Assembly: GCA_024400415.1 (NCBI GenBank)
Contig: JAKSMS010000003.1
Span: forward strand, 1 to 64,000
From: Bacteroidales bacterium
Lineage (GTDB): Bacteria; Bacteroidota; Bacteroidia; Bacteroidales; P3
DNA length: 64,000 bases
Direction: 5' to 3'
Shown here: positions 43,642-53,504 of the stretch, piece by piece
Numbering within the stretch: the stretch's first letter is position 1
Layout: every line of letters starts with the position of its first letter
Notes under the pieces: model-generated
Told to the model about the DNA's origin: nothing
The model's input: the letters and a program-made list of their open reading frames with translations, nothing else
Databases searched by the model: none
Made by a program: the position numbers and the translations under genes

Positions 43642-46600
43642 ATGAAAAGATTCAGCCTTTCATTGCTCGTCGTGGCATTCATGCTGATCCCTCAGCTGGC
43701 CAAAGCTCAGCTGATTCAGGAGAAGACAATGAGCGAGGTGAACGGAACCACCCTCACCGCGCCAGACGAAGGTTTGTTGCTCTACTCCGACACCCAGACC
43801 GGTGGCGGCTACCCTCGCGGAACCGACCAGACTGTGAGCATCGTGAGCAACTGCCAAAACAACGACTCTTCGGTGTTCTATTTTTCATTCCAGAATTTTG
43901 ATGTGGGTCCTCGCGACACCGTGTTTATCTATGACGGACCTAGCATCAACTCGCCGTTGCTCGTCAAGTGCAACAACTATTACAACTTCCCTGGTTCGCA
44001 GAGATTCTTCTGCTCTGTATCCAATACGTCTAACACCCTTACGCTGAGGTTTAAGACGGCCTCCTCGGGAAGCAACTTTAATGGATTCACTCTCACTATG
44101 CAGTGCAACAAGCCTTGCGAGCAGCTGGTGCCGTTTATCGATTCAGTGTTCTATCGTGTTAGGAATGGTGAGATTTACGATACAGCCTATGTGACTCAGG
44201 AGATCTACAAGATTGATACCACATTCTATCTTGACACAATTACTAATATTGTTGATTCCAATAGGATAGTGAATATAGATACAATGTATTTCCCTGGCGT
44301 TAATGTATGCTTGGGCGATGGTATCATCTTTACTGGCCATGGCGAGTACACTAACCTCACCGGTCGCTATACTCCGACCGACGAGACTGTAGAGTATCGA
44401 TGGAATTTTGCAACCGGCAGCGACTCACTCTATGCCATTGGCGCGCGCATGGCTCCATTCGATGGCTATTTTGAAGTAGGCTGCTATGACGTGTCGCTCA
44501 ACTTTGTGGATCAGGCGGGATGTAGGTCGACGACTAGCGGTTCCGTTACCGTACGTGTGTCGCCTAACCCACTGAAGACCATCTACGACCTTACCTCCAT
44601 CTGTACCACCGACTCCTTGTTTGTTTCGGTAGGTTATGATGGCGACAATGCTACTCTTACCCTCCGCACTATCGAGTATGCCAAGACGCGTTCGAAGACC
44701 AATGCCATCAAGACCTTTATCCCCGACGGTCCTCAGGCTGCCCAGCTGGGCTGTGGCCCTCGCTGCTACACGGCACCTGTAACCTTCGACGAATTCCCTG
44801 TCGGCCGTACGGTTCAGGATGTGGGAGATATCTGCTCTATCTGCGTTAACTATGAGCACTCGTTTATGGGCGACTATACACTTTCTATCGTGTGTCCTAA
44901 CGGCCAGAAAGCCGTGCTGAAATATCAGACCGCTGACCAGGCTACCCACGCTGGCGCTCCTGCTGCATCGGCCGGTGGCGGCGGCCGCTATACCGGTATT
45001 CCATACGGTGGTGACGCCCACGGCAACGGCAGCTGGGACAACACTACTACTACCGGCCTTTGCGACTCTACCTACAATATGTATGGTATTGGCTGGAACT
45101 ACTGCTTCAGTCGCAATGCCAACTATACCCTCTGCACTGACGACCTGCCTTGCAACACCACGGTTATGGCCAACTACTATCTGACCAATGGCCCAACCGT
45201 TCAGTGGACCGGCCACATGCATGACGTTCCACCACACTTCCAGCAGGCTCCTAACGCCGGCGATGTTACTGTATCGACAGTTGACTCTTCCGACCATGCC
45301 AATAAGAGCAACTACTATATGCCTGCATCAGACTTCCATGAGCTGATCGGCTGCCCATTGAATGGTACTTGGGAAATCGAGATTTGCGACGAGTGGAGTG
45401 TTGATAACGGCTGGGTGTTCTCTTGGTCGATGGATATCTGCGGTATGAGCGACGAAGGCTGCAACTACCAGGTAGGTGTTGACCATGTTGAATGGGGCCC
45501 AGATACCGTTGGCGGACGCCACTATGATATGTACAATGGCAAGTATCGTGGATTGGAGTCCCGCATGGTGTCTGAGACCGAAAGCTGGATGAAGAGCCCC
45601 GATACCTCTGGAGTATTCCCCGTTAAGATTAAACTCTACGATGAGTTCGGCTGTGTATGGGATACCACTACCCGCATCACCATTGTACGCACGCCTACTC
45701 CTGACCTTGGCCCTGACAGCATGATCTGCGGCGACCAATTTATAGCCCTCGATGCTAAAGACTATTGGATCAAGGACACTCTCCACAGCGGCTATACCTA
45801 CAGATGGGACCCATATGGCCAGATGACTGACACGATCCACACTACTGCCGTAATCGGATCTACTACCCTCTATGCCGTCGAGGTGGTGCACACCGACGCC
45901 AACGGCAAGCGATGCATGGGCCGCGACACTGTGAATATCGGCGTAAGCGTACAGCCTATTCCAAACTTCGACCCAGGCTCATATCCTCTCGAGGGTTGCG
46001 AACCCTATACCGTTAATGTGAAGAACTCTACCCTCAACGCTAGCCGCTATCTTTGGGACTTTGGCGACGGATATAAGACTACAGACGTCAATCCAAAGCA
46101 TACCTACAGTACGGGTAACTATGACGTGAAATTCTATGCCTACAGCAACGAAGGATGCGTTGATTCCTTGGTCTATCCAGGCCTCGTTACCGTATATTCT
46201 AGTCCTGATGCACGTTTCTCATGGGAGCCAGCCTACCCAACCGTTTCTCAGCCATACGTGACTCTGAGCAACCTGACTACTCCTGAGAACGGCAACTTCG
46301 ACTACTTCTGGGAAATTCAGTACGACAAAGACTTCCCATATTCTTACCATACCGATACCAATAAGAATACCACCTTCACTTGGGAAACCAACGGCAGAGA
46401 CATCTCTGGCGACTACGTGGCAAGACTGATCTCGCGCAGCAAGAACCTCGGACCTTCTGGTAATCTGGTTTATTGCGCCGATACTTCGGAGAACACCATC
46501 CTCTTGATCAACGACTTCCTCCAGTTCCCTAACGTGGTGACTCCAAATGGCGACGGCATCAACGACCGCTTCGTGATCCTGAACCTGGTATCCGGTCAGG

Positions 46601-46797
46601 CTTACCCAACCAACTGCCTCGATATCTACAATAAGTGGGGCGCTAGAGTATTCCACAAAGAGAACATCGCTAGCGATGAAGACTTCTGGGATCCTGCAGC
46701 CACCAATTCTCCTGACGGCACCTACTTCTTCCGCTTCTCGGCTAAGGGCTACAATGGAGCAGTAGAGCGCAATGGCGCAGTGGAGGTGCTCAGATAG
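43642..46797 (+). CDS. Large T9SS-exported adhesin-like protein (CUB, P-like and PKD domains)
   Basis: 1051 residues with signal peptide (SLSLLVVAFMLIPQLAKAQ). Domains: CUB-like at ~35-155 (FYFSFQNFDVGPRDTVFIYD); a 387-606 segment resembling a proprotein-convertase P domain (GRTVQDVGDICSICVNYEHS and DFHELIGCPLNGTWEIEICD); a PKD domain at ~773-855 (SRYLWDFGDGYKTTDVNPKH); and the C-terminal gliding-type sorting domain at ~963-1051 (VTPNGDGINDRFVILNL, PDGTYFFRFSAKG). The last domain targets it through the type IX system, for which PorW is encoded at 50683. Likely surface-exposed; ligand unknown. Confidence 0.9.
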   Translation: MKRFSLSLLVVAFMLIPQLAKAQLIQEKTMSEVNGTTLTAPDEGLLLYSDTQTGGGYPRGTDQTVSIVSNCQNNDSSVFYFSFQNFDVGPRDTVFIYDGPSINSPLLVKCNNYYNFPGSQRFFCSVSNTSNTLTLRFKTASSGSNFNGFTLTMQCNKPCEQLVPFIDSVFYRVRNGEIYDTAYVTQEIYKIDTTFYLDTITNIVDSNRIVNIDTMYFPGVNVCLGDGIIFTGHGEYTNLTGRYTPTDETVEYRWNFATGSDSLYAIGARMAPFDGYFEVGCYDVSLNFVDQAGCRSTTSGSVTVRVSPNPLKTIYDLTSICTTDSLFVSVGYDGDNATLTLRTIEYAKTRSKTNAIKTFIPDGPQAAQLGCGPRCYTAPVTFDEFPVGRTVQDVGDICSICVNYEHSFMGDYTLSIVCPNGQKAVLKYQTADQATHAGAPAASAGGGGRYTGIPYGGDAHGNGSWDNTTTTGLCDSTYNMYGIGWNYCFSRNANYTLCTDDLPCNTTVMANYYLTNGPTVQWTGHMHDVPPHFQQAPNAGDVTVSTVDSSDHANKSNYYMPASDFHELIGCPLNGTWEIEICDEWSVDNGWVFSWSMDICGMSDEGCNYQVGVDHVEWGPDTVGGRHYDMYNGKYRGLESRMVSETESWMKSPDTSGVFPVKIKLYDEFGCVWDTTTRITIVRTPTPDLGPDSMICGDQFIALDAKDYWIKDTLHSGYTYRWDPYGQMTDTIHTTAVIGSTTLYAVEVVHTDANGKRCMGRDTVNIGVSVQPIPNFDPGSYPLEGCEPYTVNVKNSTLNASRYLWDFGDGYKTTDVNPKHTYSTGNYDVKFYAYSNEGCVDSLVYPGLVTVYSSPDARFSWEPAYPTVSQPYVTLSNLTTPENGNFDYFWEIQYDKDFPYSYHTDTNKNTTFTWETNGRDISGDYVARLISRSKNLGPSGNLVYCADTSENTILLINDFLQFPNVVTPNGDGINDRFVILNLVSGQAYPTNCLDIYNKWGARVFHKENIASDEDFWDPAATNSPDGTYFFRFSAKGYNGAVERNGAVEVLR

Positions 46798-46823
46798 AAA
46801 GATAGTTTCTACCGATAACGCCA

Positions 46824-46857
46824 AAACGGGACTTGGATAAAGTCCCGTTTTTTTTGT
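46824..46857 (+). terminator. Intrinsic terminator after the T9SS cargo gene
   Basis: Perfect 11-bp stem AAACGGGACTT (46824-46834) / AAGTCCCGTTT (46840-46850), 5-base loop, followed by T residues. Confidence 0.9.
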
Positions 46858-46997
46858 TGGAGCTGGCTATACATTATATAAAATATGTAATATTATATAT
46901 ATGCTTTTATGGGCCTGATGATTGTTTGTGTATGAGGTGTTTATGGACCATAGGGACTTGGAAGGGAATGCTTGTGGGGTAATAATTGAAGGTATTT

Positions 46998-47029
46998 TTT
47001 GCAGAATAGGATAATTTTTCGTAATTTTG
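46998..47029 (+). promoter_or_regulatory. Bacteroidetes-type promoter for DUF4199 gene
   Basis: TTTG (46998-47001), 20 bases, TAATTTTG (47022-47029). It predicts a ~20-base leader. Confidence 0.75.
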
Positions 47030-47056
47030 TACGTTTTTAAAAGCATATAATAATAT

Positions 47057-47617
47057 ATGGCCGGACTATTAAGAAGATATAAATCACCACTATATGGCAA
47101 TTATCGCAAGTATGCGCTACTCTATGGAGTGGTGACGGGCATGGTGCTCTTTGCCGCAATAGTGGCTGCCTGGCTTGTGCAGATGCCCTATTCTGAACCA
47201 GAAAACCTCGTGGTAGATCTGCTGATGACGCTCTGTATCTTTGCCTGTTCCTATATCTATAGGCAGAACCAGACGGGAGGCCGGATCTATTTGAAGGAGC
47301 TGCTGATTCTTGGAATGGGTATTGGCGCCGTGGCCGGTGTGGTGTATGGGCTGATGCTGCTCTTCTATGGGTCGATAATTGATTTCGACTTTGTAAGCCG
47401 CTGCATCGAGATGCGTGTGGCACCAATAGAGAAGGCTATAGCTGATGGCGGTTCGGCAGAAGAAATGGTTCAGCTGAAGAATGCCTTGGAAGTTACCAAG
47501 ACTTACACCTTGGGCGACTGGGCCTTTATCGGAGGATTCCGTACTGCGGTGATGTCGATTATCATTACCTTCTTCTCGGCAATCATCTTTAAGACTGAAA
47601 AAAATATTCGAAGATAA
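47057..47617 (+). CDS. DUF4199 membrane protein
   Basis: 186 residues with four membrane segments (YALLYGVVTGMVLFAAIVAAW; VDLLMTLCIFACSYIYRQN; LLILGMGIGAVAGVVYGLML; TAVMSIIITFFSAIIF). It matches the uncharacterised DUF4199 family found mainly in Bacteroidetes, often beside a family 2 glycosyltransferase as here (57 bases away). The conserved YIYRQNQTGGRIYLKELL loop faces the cytoplasm. Function unknown. Confidence 0.82.
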   Translation: MAGLLRRYKSPLYGNYRKYALLYGVVTGMVLFAAIVAAWLVQMPYSEPENLVVDLLMTLCIFACSYIYRQNQTGGRIYLKELLILGMGIGAVAGVVYGLMLLFYGSIIDFDFVSRCIEMRVAPIEKAIADGGSAEEMVQLKNALEVTKTYTLGDWAFIGGFRTAVMSIIITFFSAIIFKTEKNIRR

Positions 47618-47674
47618 GACCTGCATTTGGGCGCGAGTGCCGCAAATGCCAAAAAATGAATAATAGAAACAATT

Positions 47675-48613
47675 ATGGATATATCGATCGTTGTGCCTCT
47701 GTTTAATGAGGATGAATCATTGCCACATCTGGCAGAATGGATAGACCGCGTAATGGCTGAGAACAATTTCAGCTATGAGGTGGTGATGGTGGATGACGGC
47801 AGCAAGGACAATTCTTGGAAGGTGATAGAGTCGCTGAGAGGGAAGAACCCTTGCTATAAAGGCATCAAGTTCCGTAGAAACTATGGTAAGTCTGCCGCCT
47901 TGAATGTCGGCTTCGGCGTGGTTCAGGGCGATGTGGTCATCACTATGGATGCTGACCTTCAGGACAGCCCTGACGAGATTCCGGAACTGTATAGAATGAT
48001 AAAGGAGGATAAGTTTGACCTTGTGTCGGGCTGGAAGAAAGTTCGCTACGATTCCAAACTGGCAAAGAATATCCCATCCAAATTTTTCAACTGGACCACT
48101 AGGAAGATGTCGGGCATATATCTGCACGACTTCAACTGCGGACTAAAGGCTTATCGCCGTGATGTGGTGAAGAGCATTGAGGTCTATGGAGAGATGCACC
48201 GCTACATACCTGTAATTGCCAAATGGGCTGGATTTAGCAAGATTGGCGAGAAGGTGGTGCAGCATCGCAAGAGAGAGTTTGGCGTGACGAAGTTCGGCAT
48301 GGACCGATTCGTGAACGGCTATCTCGACCTGATGAGCATCATGTTTACCTCCAAGTTCGGCAAGCAGCCTATGCACTTCTTTGGCCTGATTGGCACGCTC
48401 TCATTTGTGCTTGGATTTGTGGCCTTGATAGTGGTATGTGTGTTGCGACTGATGGGAACGATCTCGCTTACTAACAGCGTGTGGTTCTTCCTGTCGATGT
48501 TCTTTGCTTTGCTGGGGGCCATGCTATTCCTCACGGGATTCTTGGGCGAGCTTATCTGCCGTAACTCATCAACCCGCAATAACTATTTGATAGAAAAAGA
48601 ACTGATAGACTAA
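47675..48613 (+). CDS. Polyprenyl-phosphate glycosyltransferase (GT2, GtrB/DPMS type)
   Basis: 312 residues. GT-A domain: ISIVVPLFNEDESLPHLAEW, the segment MVDDGSKDNSWKVIE, DADLQDSPDEIPEL (DXD region), and NCGLKAYRRDVVKSI; basic KREFGVTKFGMDRF follows. Two C-terminal membrane helices (FFGLIGTLSFVLGFVALIVV; FFLSMFFALLGAMLFLTGF) anchor it. Known relatives load a sugar onto undecaprenyl phosphate for transfer in the periplasm. It lies 57 bases after DUF4199. Confidence 0.9.
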   Translation: MDISIVVPLFNEDESLPHLAEWIDRVMAENNFSYEVVMVDDGSKDNSWKVIESLRGKNPCYKGIKFRRNYGKSAALNVGFGVVQGDVVITMDADLQDSPDEIPELYRMIKEDKFDLVSGWKKVRYDSKLAKNIPSKFFNWTTRKMSGIYLHDFNCGLKAYRRDVVKSIEVYGEMHRYIPVIAKWAGFSKIGEKVVQHRKREFGVTKFGMDRFVNGYLDLMSIMFTSKFGKQPMHFFGLIGTLSFVLGFVALIVVCVLRLMGTISLTNSVWFFLSMFFALLGAMLFLTGFLGELICRNSSTRNNYLIEKELID

Positions 48614-48621
48614 GCATCCGA

Positions 48622-49512
48622 ATGAAGTATAGCAGCTCCACAGCCCTCATAAAGCAACGAAGAGCCCAACGGTTAAGGTTGATACTGGTACTTGTTGGCC
48701 TGTTTGTTGTGTTGGCGCTTGTCGGTCTGCTGATCTACGGAGGACTGAATCTGCTGAAAGGCTCGGGCGACGAGCTTAAAGAGCTAGAAGGCGAAGTGAT
48801 TGCAGGTGAGGTCCAGACGGTAGAGCGCATGAGGTTGTTGCGTGAGGAAATTCCTGCTCCGGATTTTGCAGAAACTCCTTGCGTGAGGATGTTCTGCGAC
48901 TCGAATGATGTACAGTTGGAGTCGGCAATGGCGCTGGGACTGAAAGATCCAGATGCTGTGATGGATTTGGATAAATCGAAGGATCTGGTCCGTATCTATA
49001 CCAACAACCTTTACTTTGTAGACACGATGACCCATTCCAAGCCCTATCTGGTTCCTGATGCCGTCTTGATGCTGTGGTATATTGGACAAAGATTTCAAGA
49101 GGTGCTTGCAGAGAAACACCACGATGATGAATCGTATAGATTTATCGTTACCAGCGCACTGCGTAGCAACCAGGATGTGTCTCGCCTCCGTAGGAGGAAT
49201 GGCAATGCTTCGGAGAATTCGTGTCATAGGTATGGTACAACAATTGATATTACCTATGCCAACTTCTTGCGTAGTGACGGAGAACTGGTAGGAGAGGAGT
49301 GGCTGAAGATGGCGCTTGCTGAGGCTCTTTATGAGTTGAGGTTCGAGGGCATCTGCTATGTGAAGTATGAGTATCGACAGCCATGCTTCCATATCACCCT
49401 TCGCAACACTCAGTATGAAGGTCCGCTAAAAAGCACCAAACAGCGGTTCCCGGATGTCAAATACCAATTGCTGCAGTCGAAAGTTAGGAAGGGCCTGAAA
49501 ATATTTTCATAG
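48622..49512 (+). CDS. DUF5715-family membrane-anchored protein (peptidase M15-like)
   Basis: 296 residues. N-terminal anchor (LRLILVLVGLFVVLALVGLLIYG), a ~100-residue linker, then a DUF5715 domain with YRFIVTSALRSNQDVSRLRR, NSCHRYGTTIDITYANFL and PCFHITLRNTQYE. The pattern His-x6-Asp (HRYGTTID) and a late His (FHIT) match the zinc ligands of the D-Ala-D-Ala/M15 fold, so a peptidoglycan peptidase role is plausible but not shown. It lies 9 bases after the glycosyltransferase. Confidence 0.78.
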   Translation: MKYSSSTALIKQRRAQRLRLILVLVGLFVVLALVGLLIYGGLNLLKGSGDELKELEGEVIAGEVQTVERMRLLREEIPAPDFAETPCVRMFCDSNDVQLESAMALGLKDPDAVMDLDKSKDLVRIYTNNLYFVDTMTHSKPYLVPDAVLMLWYIGQRFQEVLAEKHHDDESYRFIVTSALRSNQDVSRLRRRNGNASENSCHRYGTTIDITYANFLRSDGELVGEEWLKMALAEALYELRFEGICYVKYEYRQPCFHITLRNTQYEGPLKSTKQRFPDVKYQLLQSKVRKGLKIFS

Positions 49513-49561
49513 GCCTCGCATATAAAAATTAACCTTGATAATAATAAATTGATAAAATAAT

Positions 49562-50662
49562 ATGAGTCTTCAATGTGGTATAGTAGGACTTCCTAATGTA
49601 GGAAAATCCACACTTTTTAACTGCTTAAGTAATGCTAAGGCACAGGCTGCCAACTTCCCATTCTGCACTATCGAACCCAACGTGGGCGTGATCACCGTTC
49701 CTGACGAGCGATTGAATAAGTTGGTGGAGATTGAGCATCCTGCCAGCGTGGTTCCTGCCACTGTAGAGATAGTGGATATTGCAGGATTGGTAAAGGGCGC
49801 ATCGAAGGGCGAAGGTTTGGGCAATAAGTTCTTGGGCGACATCCGTACCACAGATGCTATCATCCATGTGTTGAGGTGCTTTGACGATGACAATATCACT
49901 CATGTTGATGGTTGTGTGGACCCAGTAAGAGACAAAGGCACGATAGATATCGAGCTCCAGTTCAAAGACCTCGAGACTATTGAGAACCGATATGACAAAG
50001 AGGTGAAGAAGGCCAAGGCCGGCGGAGATATGAAGGCAAAACGCCTGGTGGAAGTGATGGACCTCTACAAGGCAGCCCTTATGGCCGGCAAGAGCGCCCG
50101 TACCGTAAAGTTGGACGAAAACCAGATGGAGGTTGCAAAAGACCTTATGCTTCTTACTACGAAGCCAATCCTCTATGTCTGCAATGTTGACGAGGCATCA
50201 GTCGTGTCTGGCAACAAGTATGTGGATGCAGTAAGAGAGGCCGTGAAAGACGAAGAGGCAGAGGTGCTGGTAATCGGTGCCGGTATTGAGGCCGATATCG
50301 CCGAACTTGAAACCTACGAGGAGAAACAGATGTTTCTTGAAGACTTGGGCCTGAAGGAGTCGGGCGTAGCAAGACTGATCAAGGCTGCTTACAAGCTGCT
50401 CAACCTTCAGACATTCCTTACTGCTGGCCCCAAAGAATGCCGAGCCTGGACTTTCAAGAAAGGCATGAAGGCACCTCAAACGGCGGGCGTGATTCATAGC
50501 GACTTCGAACGCGGATTCATTCGTGCAGAGGTGATAAAATATGAAGACTATGTGGCCCTTGGCAGCGAAGCCAAGTGTCGTGAGGCTGGCAAAATCTCTG
50601 TAGAAGGCAAAGACTACGTGGTGCAGGATGGCGATATCATGCACTTCAGATTCAACGTGTAA
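49562..50662 (+). CDS. ychF: Ribosome-binding ATPase YchF
   Basis: 366 residues, the OBG-like P-loop protein that hydrolyses ATP rather than GTP. G1 is GIVGLPNVGKSTLFNCLSN, G3 DIAGLVKGASKGEGLGNKF, and the altered G4 CNVDE replaces NKxD as in YchF. A helical domain and a C-terminal TGS domain follow (AWTFKKGMKAPQTAGVIHS and YVVQDGDIMHFRF). It is 20 bases before PorW, which starts with GTG. Confidence 0.97.
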   Translation: MSLQCGIVGLPNVGKSTLFNCLSNAKAQAANFPFCTIEPNVGVITVPDERLNKLVEIEHPASVVPATVEIVDIAGLVKGASKGEGLGNKFLGDIRTTDAIIHVLRCFDDDNITHVDGCVDPVRDKGTIDIELQFKDLETIENRYDKEVKKAKAGGDMKAKRLVEVMDLYKAALMAGKSARTVKLDENQMEVAKDLMLLTTKPILYVCNVDEASVVSGNKYVDAVREAVKDEEAEVLVIGAGIEADIAELETYEEKQMFLEDLGLKESGVARLIKAAYKLLNLQTFLTAGPKECRAWTFKKGMKAPQTAGVIHSDFERGFIRAEVIKYEDYVALGSEAKCREAGKISVEGKDYVVQDGDIMHFRFNV

Positions 50663-50682
50663 TATCCTGTCGTATTTCCATT

Positions 50683-53409
50683 GTGAAACGTACTCTCGTA
50701 AAATATGGTATCTTTAGCATGGCACTGTTTGTGCTGGCGGCCTGCTCCACCCAGAATTCAAAGTGGGGCAATGTGCAGTACCATAATGTGAGTACCCACT
50801 ACAATGTGTGGTGGAATGGAAACGAGAGCCTCAAGTCGGGCGTGCAGTTGCTAGAAAAGCAGGCTAAGGATGACTATACCCAGATATTGAAGGTCTACAA
50901 ACTGGGTACGAAGCAGGATGCCCAGGCCGTATATCCGCAAATGGATAGGGCCATAGAGAAGGGCATCAAAGGTGTGAAAAAGCATAGCATCTTTGTTGGA
51001 GGAGAAGAGCATGTAGACTATATTAAAGAGTGCTATCTTCTTACCGCTTACGCCTCGTTCTACAAAAAAGACTATGTGGCCGCAAACAACAGCTGTAATT
51101 TGATCATCAATCAGTTTGGTGGTACTCGTGCGGCCGATGAGGCTACTGTGCTCGCTGCCCGCTGTCTGACACAGGATAATCAGTACGCTGAGGCTGAAGC
51201 CATGCTGGATAATCTGGTTTTGGCAGCCAATAAAGGGAATTTCTCTAAGTCCCAGTTGGACAAGCTCTACCTCGCTATGGCGGAATGCCTGATTCCTCAA
51301 GAAAAGTATAAGAAGTCTGTCCAGTTCCTTAAGTTGTCCATCGACCAGCTTCATGACCATAACGCCAAGGCTAGAATAAACTTCATCTTGGCCCAGATCT
51401 ACCAGAAGCTGGATAAGCGTGCTGCAGCCACAAAATATTATGAAGAGGTGTTATCCTGCCATCCCGACTATGTGATGGAGTTTAATGCCAGGATCAATAT
51501 TGCCTCGTGTGCCAACTTAGAGAACAGCAATCTATCCAAACTTGAAAAAAGTTTGGACAAGATGCTAGAGGACAAGAAGAATGAGGAATTCAAGGATCAG
51601 ATCTATTATGCCAAAGGCGAAATGTATATGGGCGTGAAAGATGCCAAGAAGGCCTGCGACAATTACAGGCTCTCTGTGGCTGCTGCCACCAATAATCCTC
51701 CTCAGAAGGCCAAATCTGCCTTGCGTCTGGCTGATATTCAGTTCGACCTCTATGAAAACTACGATTTGGCCCAATGCTATTATGATACTGCTATGCAAGT
51801 GATCAAGCCTGACTATCCTCAGTATTTTGATATTAAGGCACGGTATGATATGTTGACGTCGCTGGTTTCCTACACCAGGGTTTTTGAGCGCAACGATAGT
51901 ATTCTTCGAGTGGCCGATATGGATTCTGCCGATAGGGTAGAGCTGATAGAGCAGAAGATAGAGCAGCTAAAGAAGGATGAAGAAGAGGCTCGCAAACAGG
52001 CTATCATAGATCAGTTCAAGAGTGATGCTAAGGCTCAAGGCAATACGCTTGTGGGCGATTGGTATTTCTATAATGCCAATACTGTTCAAAAGGGTAAGGA
52101 AAAATTCAAGTCCACTTGGGGTATGATCATGCTCGAAGATAATTGGGCAATCAGCAACCGTATGTCGATGAGCATGGGCTTAGTGGCTGGATTGGAAACG
52201 TCCGAATCTGGCGGAGAAGAAGGCGAGTCGGTTGATTTGAAAGAGGCTGCCAATGATGAAAAGAAATCCTCCGCAAAAGATGATCCCAACGATCCACATA
52301 GCATAGCCTATTACCTCAAAGGACTTCCAACTACGGAGCAAGAGCGAGACTCGATGCACCTTCAGACTGCAGATTGCCTGCTCAATGCCGGATATATATA
52401 TAATGATGGTTTGGGCAATACGATTCGTGCTTTGGAGTGTTATCTGCGCATGGCCAACGAGTATACCGACTACGATGGCATAGTTCGAGCCCTTTACCAG
52501 CTCTACCGCATTTACGACAAGCAGGGCAATACCCCCCAATCCAACTACTATCGCGACATGGTGTTGATGGGATTCCCTGATAGCGACTTTGCTAATATGA
52601 TTCGTGACAGCGAATACTATAAGGTGCTGTTGAAGCGTGAACAGAAAATTCAAGACGACTATGAAGATCTCTACACGATGTATCGTCGTCGTAGGTTCCA
52701 AGATGTCGTTGCAGCTGCCAATGCTGCAGAAGAAATCTATCCAGGCGAGTCGATGTTGGGCAAGTTTAACTACTGGAAAGGTCTCGCTTTGGCACGGCAA
52801 GACAATAAGTCGGAGGCAATATCGGTCTTCCGCCAAATCGTTTCATCCTATCCCGAAACCGACAGTATCGTCCCACTAGCACAAGAACAATTAGCATCTC
52901 TTTTAGGCGATGGCACTTTGGCTGAGAATACTGAAATCAGCACTTCCGACGAACTTAAGGCCAAAGGCCAAGAGGGTAGGCAGATTGCCCCCAATATCCA
53001 GTCAGGCGAGGAGGCTCCGCTTTCTGCCGAGGCACAGTTGTACCGCTATCGTGAGAATATGCAGCATTATGTGATCATCGTGGTCAACGACAAGAAAGTG
53101 CGTTGTACTGAAATGCAGACCAAGGTGGCCAACTTTAATACCACATTCTATTCTACTGCGGGACTAAAGGTTAATCTTTTTGGATTTACTGACTCTACAC
53201 AGCTGGTTACGATCCATCGTTTTAACAATGCCGCTTCTGCTGCCGATTATTGGGAACATATCCAGGCTCAAGACGGACCTCTGTCCGGATACAATCAGGA
53301 TTACTATACCGTTATTCCTATCTCGACACAGAACTATCAGACCTTCTATAACAAGAAGAATCTTGATGTATATTTAGAGTTCTTAAGGCGCTACTACAAG
53401 AAAAAGTAA
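50683..53409 (+). CDS. porW: PorW/SprE-type TPR lipoprotein of the type IX secretion system
   Basis: 908 residues from GTG at 50683. Lipoprotein signal (TLVKYGIFSMALFVLAAC then STQNSKW). The head VSTHYNVWWNGNESLKSGVQ and PQMDRAIEKGIKGVKKHSI is diagnostic of PorW/SprE. Many TPR-like helices follow (ECYLLTAYASFYKKDYVAA; MLGKFNYWKGLALARQDN), with an acidic Ser/Glu region in the middle (GGEEGESVDLKEAAN) and a C-terminal region (VIIVVNDKKVRCTEMQTKV). Such proteins are needed for T9SS secretion and gliding in relatives. Together with the cargo at 43642 this indicates a working T9SS. Confidence 0.9.
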   Translation: MKRTLVKYGIFSMALFVLAACSTQNSKWGNVQYHNVSTHYNVWWNGNESLKSGVQLLEKQAKDDYTQILKVYKLGTKQDAQAVYPQMDRAIEKGIKGVKKHSIFVGGEEHVDYIKECYLLTAYASFYKKDYVAANNSCNLIINQFGGTRAADEATVLAARCLTQDNQYAEAEAMLDNLVLAANKGNFSKSQLDKLYLAMAECLIPQEKYKKSVQFLKLSIDQLHDHNAKARINFILAQIYQKLDKRAAATKYYEEVLSCHPDYVMEFNARINIASCANLENSNLSKLEKSLDKMLEDKKNEEFKDQIYYAKGEMYMGVKDAKKACDNYRLSVAAATNNPPQKAKSALRLADIQFDLYENYDLAQCYYDTAMQVIKPDYPQYFDIKARYDMLTSLVSYTRVFERNDSILRVADMDSADRVELIEQKIEQLKKDEEEARKQAIIDQFKSDAKAQGNTLVGDWYFYNANTVQKGKEKFKSTWGMIMLEDNWAISNRMSMSMGLVAGLETSESGGEEGESVDLKEAANDEKKSSAKDDPNDPHSIAYYLKGLPTTEQERDSMHLQTADCLLNAGYIYNDGLGNTIRALECYLRMANEYTDYDGIVRALYQLYRIYDKQGNTPQSNYYRDMVLMGFPDSDFANMIRDSEYYKVLLKREQKIQDDYEDLYTMYRRRRFQDVVAAANAAEEIYPGESMLGKFNYWKGLALARQDNKSEAISVFRQIVSSYPETDSIVPLAQEQLASLLGDGTLAENTEISTSDELKAKGQEGRQIAPNIQSGEEAPLSAEAQLYRYRENMQHYVIIVVNDKKVRCTEMQTKVANFNTTFYSTAGLKVNLFGFTDSTQLVTIHRFNNAASAADYWEHIQAQDGPLSGYNQDYYTVIPISTQNYQTFYNKKNLDVYLEFLRRYYKKK

Positions 53410-53463
53410 TTAACATTTTGCGACTTTTTATCAACTAGCTGCTTTTTATTGGCAATTATTTTG

Positions 53464-53471
53464 TATTTTTG
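53464..53471 (+). promoter_or_regulatory. -7 element of the bactofilin-cluster promoter
   Basis: TATTTTTG, about 34 bases before the ATG. The -33 element is not clear. It predicts the start of the 53505-56894 operon. Confidence 0.45.
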
Positions 53472-53504
53472 CATTTCGAAACGTATAATTAAATAGATAT
53501 AATT

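Noticed and set aside
44425..45297. A 290-residue reverse frame over the T9SS cargo
   Set aside because: Antisense to a well-supported multidomain protein.
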